Assembly: GCA_910579495.1 (NCBI GenBank) | Contig: CAJTVD010000002.1 | Location: 139,184-188,200, forward strand | DNA from: an uncultured Lachnospiraceae bacterium | GTDB taxonomy: Bacteria; Bacillota; Clostridia; Lachnospirales; Lachnospiraceae | Direction of reading: 5' to 3' | Length of the DNA stretch: 49,017 nucleotides | Part shown: positions 7,979-16,878 of the stretch, one piece after another | Position numbering within the stretch: position 1 is the first letter of the stretch | Layout: every line of letters begins with the position of its first letter | Program-made: the position numbers and the translations under genes | Notes under the pieces: model-generated | Told to the model about the DNA's origin: nothing | What the model saw: only the letters and a program-made list of their open reading frames with translations | Database searches by the model: none

Positions 7979-8865
7979 TATTGGTCACCTCCGCAATTTC
8001 CACATCCGCCATGATGGGTGTCACCCTCTTTTGCCCGAAGGAACGCCCTTCCCTCTGCTGTCTTATAAATCTGCTGGCGCTGCATTGCCTCGTCAAAATT
8101 TACCTGATGGCCGTCAAATTCCGGGCCGTCCACACAGGCAAACTTCACCTTCCCACCCACGGTCACACGGCAGGCACCGCACATGCCGGTCCCATCCACC
8201 ATAATAGGATTTAGGCTGACAATGGTGGGCAGCCCCAGCTCTTTGGTAAGCTTGCAGACAAACTTCATCATAATCATAGGGCCAATGGCAACGCATACGT
8301 CATAGTGCTTCCCTTCCTTCACCAAATCGGAAACCGTCTGGGTCACCATGCCGCTTCTTCCATAGGAACCGTCGTCTGTGGTCACATAGAGATTGCCTGC
8401 AACCGCTTTCATTTCCTCCTCCAGGATCAAAAGCTCTTTATTTTTGGCCCCTACAACCACATCCACGTGGATACCTCTTTCGTGCAGCCATTTCACCTGG
8501 GGGTAAACAGGAGCCGTCCCCACGCCCCCGGCCACGAACAGCATTTTTTTCTCTTTCAGGGCTTCAGGGGCCTCTGATACAAATTCCGAAGGACAGCCCA
8601 AAGGCCCCGCCACATCATGGAAAGCATCCCCTTCTTTTAACGCTGCCATTATCTGTGTTCCCGCTCCCACAATCTGGAACACAATGGTTATGGTTCCCTT
8701 TTCCCTGTCATAGTCACAGATGGTAAGGGGAATACGCTCTGCCTCTTCATCCGTCCTTACAATCACAAACTGCCCGGGCTGGCACCCTTTGGCCACCCGC
8801 TTTGCTTCCACCACCATCAGGAAAATATTGGCAGCAAGCTCTTTTGCTTCTAAAATCTTGTACAT
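7978..8865 (-). CDS. nfnA: NfnA, small subunit (FAD/NAD-binding, [2Fe-2S])
   Basis: A 295-residue ferredoxin-NADP reductase-like protein related to dihydroorotate dehydrogenase electron-transfer subunits. It carries the bifurcating partner's FAD and NADH sites: RIPLTICDYD at about 45-54 (FAD) and FVAGGVGTAPVYP at about 110-122 (NAD). The [2Fe-2S] site is DGTGMCGAC...C with Cys229, Cys232 and Cys244, and Asp224 in the position of the unusual Asp ligand known from Thermotoga NfnA. A Cys/His/Gly-rich tail (HHGGCGNCGG) ends the protein. It is translationally coupled to nfnB and sits 63 bases after the TPR protein gene, probably in one operon with fhs and folD. Confidence 0.9.
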   Translation of the reverse strand: MYKILEAKELAANIFLMVVEAKRVAKGCQPGQFVIVRTDEEAERIPLTICDYDREKGTITIVFQIVGAGTQIMAALKEGDAFHDVAGPLGCPSEFVSEAPEALKEKKMLFVAGGVGTAPVYPQVKWLHERGIHVDVVVGAKNKELLILEEEMKAVAGNLYVTTDDGSYGRSGMVTQTVSDLVKEGKHYDVCVAIGPMIMMKFVCKLTKELGLPTIVSLNPIMVDGTGMCGACRVTVGGKVKFACVDGPEFDGHQVNFDEAMQRQQIYKTAEGRAFLRAKEGDTHHGGCGNCGGDQ

Positions 8866-8928
8866 CTCTTATCCCTTTCCTGTTCTTTTTTGTCTGGGCG
8901 TATTTAAATTACAACGTCCGCCTTATTT

Positions 8929-10422
8929 TCACTGCAGGGGAATCAGCCCCATCTTCCCGTTTTCATCATAAACCAGGCGGTTAGGTGCCCCTGTATAAAC
9001 TTCTACCGCGTATAGATGCTCTGTCTTGGCCTGGTTACCCAGTTCATCCTCTACATACTCGTTTAAAATATAATAATAGCCTAAATCAGGAATTTCCACA
9101 ATAGTGTCAAACTGGAAAACATATTTTCCCGCTACCCCAATGGAATGCCCCTGCAAATCCGTAAGCACTTCCCTGTTATAAAGCGCCAGGACCACATTGT
9201 CAACCGCTTTCTCTGGCGTCATATCCGTTTGCAAAGTAAAATCAAAGCTTCTGCTGACAATTTCACTGGACACCCCTTCGCTGGAAATGGTAACAAATTT
9301 AAAATTTGACCTGCCAAGGGGCATCGGAATCGGTCCTGTATACCTGGCACTGTCCGCAGTGGGATTGGAGCCGTCAGAGGTATAATAAACGATCCCCTTT
9401 TCTGGCACGGCTACCTCTATCATAGTCGGCTGATGGTAATCGCCGCTGTACAAACGCAGTTCCGGGGGATCCGGCTCTATCAGGTTGATCACATACCAGT
9501 TTCTTGCTGTCTTAGAGCGGATACCATACTCATTAACAAAAACTGCGGCAATCTGGTAAGTCCCGGACTCCAGGAACAGTGGGGCAGTGTATACCATGCT
9601 TTTTTCATCAGGTTCCTTCCCATCCAGTGTATAATAGATAGTCCCGGTGGTGTTGGCGCTTAATTTCAATGTGATTACTTCATCATAGCTCCCTGAGATA
9701 TAGCCAAACTCAGGCTCCATAGCCATATATTTCTGGTATTGGTTCACAATCACATCGTCCTTGCAGGATAAAAGCAGTGCATTGATCTCCTCATATTTTT
9801 TTTCTTCATCATAAATGGTGACCATGCTGGCATAGACCTCTTCCCTGTCCTCAAATTCCAGATGCCCCCTGTCCAGGAGCTCCTGCAGCACATCCACGGC
9901 CTTTTGCTTCTCACCCAGATGATAATAATAATTGGATTCCAGGAAATCAATATCCTTTACATCCGCATTCAATGCCCTTGCCCTTTCCAGATAGGCAACT
10001 GCCATTTCATAATCCTGGGACTGGGCATATTCCCTGGCCTTTTTTATCTGATATGTAAAAGAGTATTTGTGGTACATATAAATAGACACCAGCGCCGCAG
10101 TGAGAATTACCGCAACAAAGCTGATCAGGCTTGCCAGCAGCCAGTTTTTCCCAGGTTCTTCCGGCAATATTGTTTCCTTTTTCTTTTTTGCTTTTTTCTC
10201 CTTTTGTTCCGTTTTTTTTAAGGAATCCTTGGGCTTTTTGTGCTCCTTTATTTTCTCCGCTAAGCTGCCGCCCTCAATTTCTTCCGCCACAGTGGATAAG
10301 GTTTCTATTATGCTGTTTTCGATTTCCGGCTCAAAGTCCGGTACCATCTGGATTTCGCTGCCGCACTTTTCACAGTAAAGATACCCGTCCGGTATCTCGC
10401 AGCCACAATTGGGACACTTCAT
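8929..10422 (-). CDS. zinc-ribbon/TM/TPR protein with chitobiase C-terminal-like repeats
   Basis: A 497-residue membrane protein of unknown function. Order of parts: zinc ribbon CPNC-x12-CEKC (residues 3-20), acidic then lysine-rich linker, one TM helix (about 93-117), TPR-like helical repeats (about 125-225), and two beta domains at about 240-310 and 320-397. Both beta domains carry the CHB_HEX_C_1 signature (IYYTLDGKEPD...Y and VYYTSDGSNPT...YTGPI). A C-terminal domain of about 95 residues follows. GGGAGG precedes the chosen ATG at 10422; an in-frame extension to 10494 overlaps folD and lacks the conserved start. It is 31 bases after folD and 63 before nfnA, so it is embedded in the one-carbon/NADPH operon, which is odd for an apparently surface-exposed protein. 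Confidence 0.75.
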   Translation of the reverse strand: MKCPNCGCEIPDGYLYCEKCGSEIQMVPDFEPEIENSIIETLSTVAEEIEGGSLAEKIKEHKKPKDSLKKTEQKEKKAKKKKETILPEEPGKNWLLASLISFVAVILTAALVSIYMYHKYSFTYQIKKAREYAQSQDYEMAVAYLERARALNADVKDIDFLESNYYYHLGEKQKAVDVLQELLDRGHLEFEDREEVYASMVTIYDEEKKYEEINALLLSCKDDVIVNQYQKYMAMEPEFGYISGSYDEVITLKLSANTTGTIYYTLDGKEPDEKSMVYTAPLFLESGTYQIAAVFVNEYGIRSKTARNWYVINLIEPDPPELRLYSGDYHQPTMIEVAVPEKGIVYYTSDGSNPTADSARYTGPIPMPLGRSNFKFVTISSEGVSSEIVSRSFDFTLQTDMTPEKAVDNVVLALYNREVLTDLQGHSIGVAGKYVFQFDTIVEIPDLGYYYILNEYVEDELGNQAKTEHLYAVEVYTGAPNRLVYDENGKMGLIPLQ

Positions 10423-10453
10423 ATCTGCCTCCCTTCCTTCGCAGCATATAGAA

Positions 10454-11290
10454 TCAACCCGCCGATGCAACACAATTATAAAGGAGCATGGCAATGGTCA
10501 TGGGGCCAACGCCCCCAGGCACAGGGGTGATGGCGCTGCAGACCGGCTCCACATCCTCAAAGTCCACGTCGCCGCAAAGCTTATTATCCCCGTCCCTGTT
10601 AATGCCCACATCAATCACAACAGCCCCTTCTTTTACATATTCCCTGGTAACCATTTTAGGTTTTCCAACCGCCGCAATCAGAATATCCGCCCGGGATGTA
10701 ACCTCCTTTAGATTCTCTGTTTTGGAATGGGCAATGGTTACCGTCCCGTTTTCCCGCAGGAGCAATATTCCCATCGGTTTCCCTACAATATTGCTTCTGC
10801 CAAGGACAACGCATTCTTTCCCTGCAATTTCAATGCCGCTGCGCTTTAAAAGCTGGATAATCCCCGCCGGGGTACAGGATACGAACCCAGGCTGCCCAAT
10901 ACAGAGGGCGCCGACACTCTGGGGATGAAAGCCGTCCACATCCTTTTGGGGGCTGATAGCCCTGATTACTGCGTCCTCATCCATATGGGATGGCAGGGGA
11001 AGCTGCACCAGAATGCCGTTTACGTCCTCCCTTTCATTTAATTCCCCAATCAGCGCCAGAAGCTCCTGCATAGGGATATCTTCCGGAAGCTCATAGGACA
11101 GGGAGCCGATCCCTATATATTCACAGCCCTTTTTCTTATTCCTTACATAAACACTGGAAGCGGGATCCTCCCCTACCTGGATCACTGCCAGGGTGACCTC
11201 CCGGCCCTTTTCTTTCAGTGCCTGTACCCTTTCTTTCAACTCATCCTTTATCTGGAGGGAAATTTTTTTCCCATCAATTATCCTGGCCAT
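10454..11290 (-). CDS. folD: FolD, methylene-THF dehydrogenase/cyclohydrolase
   Basis: A 278-residue cytoplasmic bifunctional enzyme that interconverts 5,10-methylene-THF and 10-formyl-THF, normally with NADP. Visible hallmarks are YVRNKKKGCEYIGI with the catalytic-loop lysines (YVxxKxK), the folate-binding segment GILVQLPLP, the Rossmann VVLGRSNIVGKPM and the C-terminal PVPGGVGPMT. The length is standard. It starts 16 bases after fhs and is almost certainly cotranscribed with it, as in acetogens and many clostridia, so 10-formyl-THF made by Fhs can pass directly into the FolD reaction. Confidence 0.96.
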   Translation of the reverse strand: MARIIDGKKISLQIKDELKERVQALKEKGREVTLAVIQVGEDPASSVYVRNKKKGCEYIGIGSLSYELPEDIPMQELLALIGELNEREDVNGILVQLPLPSHMDEDAVIRAISPQKDVDGFHPQSVGALCIGQPGFVSCTPAGIIQLLKRSGIEIAGKECVVLGRSNIVGKPMGILLLRENGTVTIAHSKTENLKEVTSRADILIAAVGKPKMVTREYVKEGAVVIDVGINRDGDNKLCGDVDFEDVEPVCSAITPVPGGVGPMTIAMLLYNCVASAG

Positions 11291-11306
11291 TCCTGCCCTG
11301 TCCTTT

Positions 11307-12977
11307 CTAAAATAATCCGGTAATCATGCCGCTCCCGTCCACATCTATGGAAAAGGCAGCAGGTTTTTTGGGTAGTCCCGGCATAGTCATAACTTCCCCT
11401 GTGAGTACTACCACAAAGCCCGCACCTGCAGAAACATAAGCCTCCCTTACATTAATGCTGAAATTTTCCGGCCGTCCCAGAAGCGCCGGGTCATCAGAAA
11501 GGGAATACTGGGTTTTGGCCATACAGATAGGAAGATTCCCAAAGCCCAGCCCTTCCAGCTTCTCAAGCTGCTTCTGTGCCGCAGAGGTATAGTTTACGCC
11601 GCTGGCACCGTAAATCTCACCTGCGATGGTTTCAATTTTTTCTTTCAGGCTCCTCTCATCTTCATATAACAGATGAAAATGGCTTTCCTTTTTCTCTAAG
11701 GTTTCCAGGATCTTTTCCGCCAGTTCCCTGCCGCCTTCCCCTCCCAGCTCCCATACTCTTGAAAGGGCGAATTCACATCCCCGGCTCTGGCAGAATTGTT
11801 TTACATAAGCAGTTTCTGCCTCTGTGTCCGTGACAAAGGCATTAAGCGTTACCACTACAGGAACCCCATATTTTAACAGGTTTTCCATATGTTTTTCCAG
11901 ATTGGCGATCCCCCCCTCCAGGGCTTTTAGGTTTTCATTCCCAAGCTCTGCTTTGGGGACGCCGCCATTATATTTCAGCGCCCGGACGGTAGCTACCAGC
12001 ACCGCAACATCCGGTTTAAGCCCCGCCGCCCTGCACTTAATGTCAAAAAATTTCTCCGCTCCCAGGTCTGCCCCAAACCCAGCTTCTGTAACCACATAAT
12101 CCGCCATTCCCAAAGCTGCCTTCGTAGCGCGGACGGAATTGCAGCCATGGGCAATATTGGCAAAAGGGCCTCCATGCACAAGGGCAGGGGTATGTTCCAG
12201 GGTCTGGACCAGGTTTGGCTTCATGGCGTCCTTAAGCAGCGCCGCCATAGCGCCTACCGCCTGCAAATCCCTGGCAGTGACCGGCTCTCCCTGGTAGTTA
12301 TAAGCAACCACCATCCTTCCCAGCCGCTGCTTTAAATCCTGCATATCCAAAGCAAGGCAGAGAACCGCCATAATCTCCGAAGCCACAGTGATAACAAAAT
12401 GGTCTTCCCTTACCGTCCCGTCCATCTTATTCCCAAGGCCTACTACCACGTTCCGCAAAACCCTGTCATTCATATCCAGGCATCTTTTCCAGACCACCGA
12501 CCTGGTATCAATCCCCAGTTCATTTCCCTGCTGGATATGGTTATCTAGAATCGCCGCCAGAAGGTTATTTGCAGAAGTAATGGCGTGGAAATCCCCTGTA
12601 AAATGAAGGTTCAGATCTTCCATAGGGACCACCTGGGCATATCCGCCCCCTGCAGCCCCGCCCTTTATCCCAAAACAAGGCCCAAGGGAAGGCTCCCGCA
12701 GGGCAATCACTGCTTTTTTCCCCATTTTGCCAAAAGCCTGCCCCAGGCCCACGCTGGTGGTGGTTTTTCCCTCCCCTGCGGGGGTGGGGTTGATTGCAGT
12801 GACCAGGATCAGCTTCCCCTCCGGGTTGTGGGAAATCCTCTCCATATACTTATCGGAAATTTTCGCTTTATATGGGCCATATAATTCCAGTTCCTCCGGG
12901 GAAATCTGAAGCTTTCCTGCAATCTCTGCCACTGGAGAAAGTACTGCTTCCTGCGCGATCTGAATATCTGTTTTCAT
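11307..12977 (-). CDS. fhs: formate--tetrahydrofolate ligase
   Basis: A 556-residue enzyme, exactly the usual length, that makes 10-formyl-THF from formate, THF and ATP. The P-loop-like ATP site TPAGEGKTTTSVGLG is at about residues 62-76, and the family segments LREPSLGPCFGIKGGAAGGG and FTGDFHAITSANNLL are intact. The ATG at 12977 is chosen for GGGAGGT about seven bases upstream; an in-frame extension reaches 13043 without conserved sequence. It is the first gene of the fhs - folD - TPR protein - nfnA - nfnB run. The 117-base leader before it contains a 9-bp-stem hairpin next to the ribosome binding site. Confidence 0.97.
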   Translation of the reverse strand: MKTDIQIAQEAVLSPVAEIAGKLQISPEELELYGPYKAKISDKYMERISHNPEGKLILVTAINPTPAGEGKTTTSVGLGQAFGKMGKKAVIALREPSLGPCFGIKGGAAGGGYAQVVPMEDLNLHFTGDFHAITSANNLLAAILDNHIQQGNELGIDTRSVVWKRCLDMNDRVLRNVVVGLGNKMDGTVREDHFVITVASEIMAVLCLALDMQDLKQRLGRMVVAYNYQGEPVTARDLQAVGAMAALLKDAMKPNLVQTLEHTPALVHGGPFANIAHGCNSVRATKAALGMADYVVTEAGFGADLGAEKFFDIKCRAAGLKPDVAVLVATVRALKYNGGVPKAELGNENLKALEGGIANLEKHMENLLKYGVPVVVTLNAFVTDTEAETAYVKQFCQSRGCEFALSRVWELGGEGGRELAEKILETLEKKESHFHLLYEDERSLKEKIETIAGEIYGASGVNYTSAAQKQLEKLEGLGFGNLPICMAKTQYSLSDDPALLGRPENFSINVREAYVSAGAGFVVVLTGEVMTMPGLPKKPAAFSIDVDGSGMITGLF

Positions 12978-12993
12978 TATTTTACCTCCCGCA

Positions 12994-13016
12994 TATCGCA
13001 GGCCCTGCCTGCGATA
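12994..13016 (-). promoter_or_regulatory. hairpin in the fhs leader
   Basis: TATCGCAGG and CCTGCGATA form a perfect 9-bp stem with a five-base loop, ending a few bases upstream of the fhs GGGAGG. A second small palindrome, TGCCTGCAGGCA, lies about 20 bases further upstream. The pair could modulate fhs translation or termination. It does not resemble the THF riboswitch. Confidence 0.35.
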
Positions 13017-13094
13017 CTTCACCAATGTTCTGCCTGCAGGCAATACCTGCGGCTGTGATGGTTTTGTTCTCTTTGGCGGCCCATCCTCCTTATC

Positions 13095-15896
13095 TTATCC
13101 CGCCTCTTCCATATACTGTTCAAACTGTTCCTGGCTCATTAATATTTTCCGGGGCTTGGTTCCTTCCTCTTCCCCTACCACCCCCGCCTCACAGAGCTGG
13201 TCCATGATCCTGGCTGCCCTGTTAAAGCCGATTTTAAACATACGCTGGAGCATTCCAATAGAAGCTTTATCCTTCTCAATAATAAACTTTGCCGCTTCCA
13301 CAAAATACTGGTCCCGCTCTCCGCCATCTCCCCCAGTGGTTCCGCCATTTCCCGTCCCCAGGGTGGAGATCTTTTCCTGGATATCCGTATTATAAATATT
13401 GCCCAGGGTCTGGTTTTTCAAAAACTCAACCACATCGGACACTTCCTTGTCGGAAACAAAAGCGCCCTGTACCCTGGCTGGCTTGGCATAGCCCTGGGGA
13501 TAAAAAAGCATATCCCCTTTTCCAAGAAGCTTTTCCGCACCGGCCATATCCAGTATGGTACGGGAATCCACGCCGCTGGATACGCTAAAAGCCACACGGC
13601 TTGGCATATTCGCCTTGATCAGCCCGGTAATTACATCCACTGAAGGACGCTGGGTAGCAATAATCAGATGAATGCCCGCAGCCCTTGCAAGCTGTGCCAG
13701 ACGGCAGATAGACTCCTCCACCTCTCCCGGGCAGACCATCATTAGATCTGCCAGCTCATCTACAATAATCACAATGCAGGGCAGCTTTTCCATCCCTTCC
13801 CCGCCGCCCTTTTCCCGCAGTTCCTCTACTTTCTTGTTATAACCTTTGATATTTCTCACATTAAGATCCGCAAACTTCTGGTATCTGTCGGTCATTTCCG
13901 CCACTCCCCACTGGAGCGCCGCAGAGGCTTTCTTGGGATCTGTCACCACAGGCACCAATAGATGGGGGATGCCGTTATATACGCTAAGCTCCACCACCTT
14001 AGGATCCACCATGATCAGTTTCACATCCTCCGGCCGTGCTTTGTACAAAATACTCATAATCAGGGTATTAATACAAACCGACTTACCGGAGCCGGTGGCC
14101 CCTGCAATCAGCATATGTGGCATTTTAGCGATATCCGTTACCACCACTTTGCCGCCAATATCCTTCCCCACAGCAAATGCAAGCTCGGAGGGGAACTCTT
14201 TGAACTCTTTGCTCTCTAACAGCTCCCGCAGGGATACCATCATATTTTCCTTATTGGGAACCTCAATGCCCACCGCCGCCTTGCCGGGAATGGGCGCTTC
14301 AATACGGATATCCGTGGCCGCAAGGTTTAGTTTGATATCATCTGACAGCCCAACAATCTTACTGACCTTTACTCCCTGTTCCGGCTGTAACTCAAATCTT
14401 GTAACCGAAGGCCCCTGGCTGATATCCGTAATTTGCACCCGGACGCCAAAGGTTTCCAGGGTCTTTTGCAATTTACGGGCTGTTTCCTTCAGTTCACGGG
14501 CAGAATCCCCTCCCGCACCTGCGGTGGGTTTGGCCAGCATACCCACAGGCGGGAATATGTATTTTCTGGGAATACGCTCTTTTGGCATGGAAACCGTGCT
14601 TTGGGAGCCAGGCTGAAGCTGGCTGCCCCCTGGGATCCCCTGGCTGGCAGCCTTCTTTTCCTCAATAGCTTTGGGTAGTGAATGGGTCCCTTGGGGCGGC
14701 TCTTCTTCCGGTTCCGGCTCCTCATACACAGGCTCTTCCCAATGCCGGGAAACTTCCCGGGAACCAGGCTCCATTGCCTCCCCGGCTGGTTCCTCATCCT
14801 CCGCCAGCATTCCCCTGGCAGGGCTTTGCGGATCCTGTGCCTCCCCGCTCCCTTCCTCTTCCCAGCCCTCGAAAGTAATCTCCGAGAGCTCGTCATTGCC
14901 TTCCTCTTCTTTCAGATATATACCATTGATTTTTACATTGTCAAAATCAAATCCGCCCATCTCCCGGGAATCTGCCGGTTCGGTTTCTTCCTCTGCCTGC
15001 TCTATCTGCTCTTCAAAATCCGTAAGGTTAATCTCATGGATATCATCCCTTTCCTTAACCTTTTCTTCCTCTTTGGCCCCCAGGGCCGTATCCATCATTA
15101 CCCCTGAAACCTTTTTATCCATGCGGAGGATTTTTTCATTCTCCCTCTCTTCCTCCCGGAGCCTGCGTTCCTCCTCCCGCTGCCTTCTTTCTTCCTCTAT
15201 TTCCTCCCTGCGTGCCCTTGCCCGCTCTCTTCTGTAAGCGGCGTCCTCCCGGGACCGCTCATAAACCTTCCTGCCGCCCTTTTTCACCCCGGACATAAAG
15301 GACTTTTCTGTAAGGACCACCACGGAAATGATTGCCGCTACCAGAATCAAAAGAACCGTGCCAATCATGCCCAGGAAATGATAGCACAAATATGCCAGGG
15401 AACCGCCAATGATGCCTCCTCCTCCATGGCTTTCGCTGCACCTTTCGTAAATTTCCTTTAGCTGATAGCTATCCGCCGATTCCGGCGCTCCTGTAAACAA
15501 ATCCAGCAATATCCCTGTCATTAAAAACAGCATTACCCCTGCTACCAGCTTCCGCGCAGCAATAACGTTTCCGCTGTTCACCATCCCAAAAGCAATCATT
15601 ACAAACATTGCCAGCGGCATGATGTAAGCAGTCAGCCCGAAAATGCCGAACATAACACCGCTGAGCGTTTTCCCCACCACACCACCCACACCAAAGTTAC
15701 ATAAAAATAAAAATATCGCTATTGCCAAAAGTACAAGCAGCAGGATTTCGTCCCGGATGGCCACATCCATGGGTTCCGGCCTTTTGGTATTATTACGTGA
15801 ACCAGTGGATTTTCTCTGGCGGGTCCCGCTTCCTGAACTCTTCTTTGTACCTGATGTACCGCTTCTTCCTGTTGTGTTTTTCTTTGTCTGTGCCAT
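13095..15896 (-). CDS. ftsK: FtsK/SpoIIIE family DNA translocase
   Basis: A 933-residue septal DNA pump that moves chromosome arms during division or sporulation. After a basic Ser/Thr-rich N-terminus there are four hydrophobic segments (about 50-68, 80-105, 117-135 and 172-195). A long charged Glu/Arg- and Pro-rich linker spans about 205-460, followed by the alpha/beta motor. Walker A is GATGSGKS at 599-606 and Walker B lies in IVIIVDELADLM. The end (RAARIMDQLCEAGVVG) is the winged-helix gamma domain that reads orienting DNA sequences. Size and layout fit the family. It follows tepA by 125 bases, the same neighbour pair as tepA-spoIIIE in Bacillus. Whether this copy acts in vegetative division or sporulation cannot be decided here. 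Confidence 0.95.
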   Translation of the reverse strand: MAQTKKNTTGRSGTSGTKKSSGSGTRQRKSTGSRNNTKRPEPMDVAIRDEILLLVLLAIAIFLFLCNFGVGGVVGKTLSGVMFGIFGLTAYIMPLAMFVMIAFGMVNSGNVIAARKLVAGVMLFLMTGILLDLFTGAPESADSYQLKEIYERCSESHGGGGIIGGSLAYLCYHFLGMIGTVLLILVAAIISVVVLTEKSFMSGVKKGGRKVYERSREDAAYRRERARARREEIEEERRQREEERRLREEERENEKILRMDKKVSGVMMDTALGAKEEEKVKERDDIHEINLTDFEEQIEQAEEETEPADSREMGGFDFDNVKINGIYLKEEEGNDELSEITFEGWEEEGSGEAQDPQSPARGMLAEDEEPAGEAMEPGSREVSRHWEEPVYEEPEPEEEPPQGTHSLPKAIEEKKAASQGIPGGSQLQPGSQSTVSMPKERIPRKYIFPPVGMLAKPTAGAGGDSARELKETARKLQKTLETFGVRVQITDISQGPSVTRFELQPEQGVKVSKIVGLSDDIKLNLAATDIRIEAPIPGKAAVGIEVPNKENMMVSLRELLESKEFKEFPSELAFAVGKDIGGKVVVTDIAKMPHMLIAGATGSGKSVCINTLIMSILYKARPEDVKLIMVDPKVVELSVYNGIPHLLVPVVTDPKKASAALQWGVAEMTDRYQKFADLNVRNIKGYNKKVEELREKGGGEGMEKLPCIVIIVDELADLMMVCPGEVEESICRLAQLARAAGIHLIIATQRPSVDVITGLIKANMPSRVAFSVSSGVDSRTILDMAGAEKLLGKGDMLFYPQGYAKPARVQGAFVSDKEVSDVVEFLKNQTLGNIYNTDIQEKISTLGTGNGGTTGGDGGERDQYFVEAAKFIIEKDKASIGMLQRMFKIGFNRAARIMDQLCEAGVVGEEEGTKPRKILMSQEQFEQYMEEAG

Positions 15897-16021
15897 GCTT
15901 CAAAACCCCTTTTGTACCTTAAACACATCCACATAATCTTATACAGTATAGCATTTAACTCAAACCTTGTCACTAGCAAACCGTATTTCGTAATAAAACA
16001 ATTGTCATTCCGCTCTCCCGT

Positions 16022-16723
16022 TTATTTTTTATCCTTCTCCTTTTTTCTTTTGGATATCAGTTGATGGAGCTTTTCCATGGCCTCATGGATACCGCCGGTT
16101 TCATTGATAATCCCTTCGGATACTGCTTCCTCCCCCACCAATATAGTTCCTACATCCTTTGTCAGGACGCCGGTTTCCATCATCAGCTCTTCAAACCTGG
16201 CCTTGTTTATCCGGCAGTGGCCGCATACAAACCCGGTAATTCTGTTTTGGATCTGCCTGAAATAGTCAAAGGTCTGGGGGACGCCAATTACCATCCCGTT
16301 CATTCTCACCGGATGGATGACCATAGTCCCTGTAGGGACAATGTAGGAATAATCTGTGCTCACCGCAATTGGTACCCCGATAGAGTGGCTCCCCCCCAGC
16401 ACCAAAGACACCGTAGGCTTGCTTAAGGATGCGATCATTTCCGCAATGGCCAGCCCGGCCTCCACATCCCCGCCCATGGTGTTTAATAAAATCAATACCC
16501 CGTCAATATCCTGGCTGTCCTCTATGGCCGCCAGCTCTGGAAGAATATGTTCGTATTTGGTGGTTTTGGAATTGTTACTGAGATTGTCATGCCCTTCCAC
16601 CTCCCCGATTACCGAAATCAGGTGAATGGAATGGGCTTTCCCGTTTTTGTCCAGAGTTACCTGCCCTGTTTCCTCAATTTTCTCACTTCGATGCTTTTCT
16701 TCTTCAACTTTTTTTGATGCCAT
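16022..16723 (-). CDS. tepA: ClpP-like serine peptidase, TepA family
   Basis: A 233-residue cytoplasmic protein of the ClpP/crotonase fold. The SLVLGGSHSIG segment places the likely nucleophile at Ser114, and MVIHPVR gives the catalytic His at 137; the NTMGGDVEAGLAI segment matches the ClpP N-P-G-G-x-v-xxG region. B. subtilis TepA (YmfB) was linked to protein export and lies next to spoIIIE; here too it is directly upstream of ftsK. The N-terminus is charged and has no signal peptide. Ribosome binding site AGGAGAGG lies upstream. A hairpin in the upstream gap (16767-16809) may separate it from the preceding membrane protein gene. Confidence 0.88.
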   Translation of the reverse strand: MASKKVEEEKHRSEKIEETGQVTLDKNGKAHSIHLISVIGEVEGHDNLSNNSKTTKYEHILPELAAIEDSQDIDGVLILLNTMGGDVEAGLAIAEMIASLSKPTVSLVLGGSHSIGVPIAVSTDYSYIVPTGTMVIHPVRMNGMVIGVPQTFDYFRQIQNRITGFVCGHCRINKARFEELMMETGVLTKDVGTILVGEEAVSEGIINETGGIHEAMEKLHQLISKRKKEKDKK

Positions 16724-16766
16724 ATAAAAAACCTCTCCTGATCAAGTAATTATTTCCAAGTAAACA

Positions 16767-16809
16767 CTGCCAGGCCAGTTTATTGTAAAAATAAGAACTG
16801 CCCTGGCAG
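16767..16809 (-). repeat. 14-bp imperfect hairpin upstream of tepA
   Basis: The arms 16767-16780 (CTGCCAGGCCAGTT) and 16796-16809 (AACTGCCCTGGCAG) pair at 13 of 14 positions around a 15-base loop. No U-run follows on either strand, so this is not a standard terminator. The left arm and loop resemble the core of the 37-bp repeat family (GGCC-G-TTATTGTAA), so it may be a degenerate copy. Confidence 0.55.
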
Positions 16810-16878
16810 TCCTTATTAGTATGGTTTTTTATATGTTTTTTATACGTAAGGTTTTACAGGGCCAAAAGTGCCTTTTTA

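Noticed and set aside
12978..13094. THF riboswitch in the fhs leader
   Set aside because: The hairpins present do not match the known THF riboswitch core; only simple stems are visible.
13846..14616. Plus-strand open frame of 256 codons opposite ftsK
   Set aside because: It is a shadow of the conserved motor domain and is rich in Ser/Pro/Leu typical of antisense frames.
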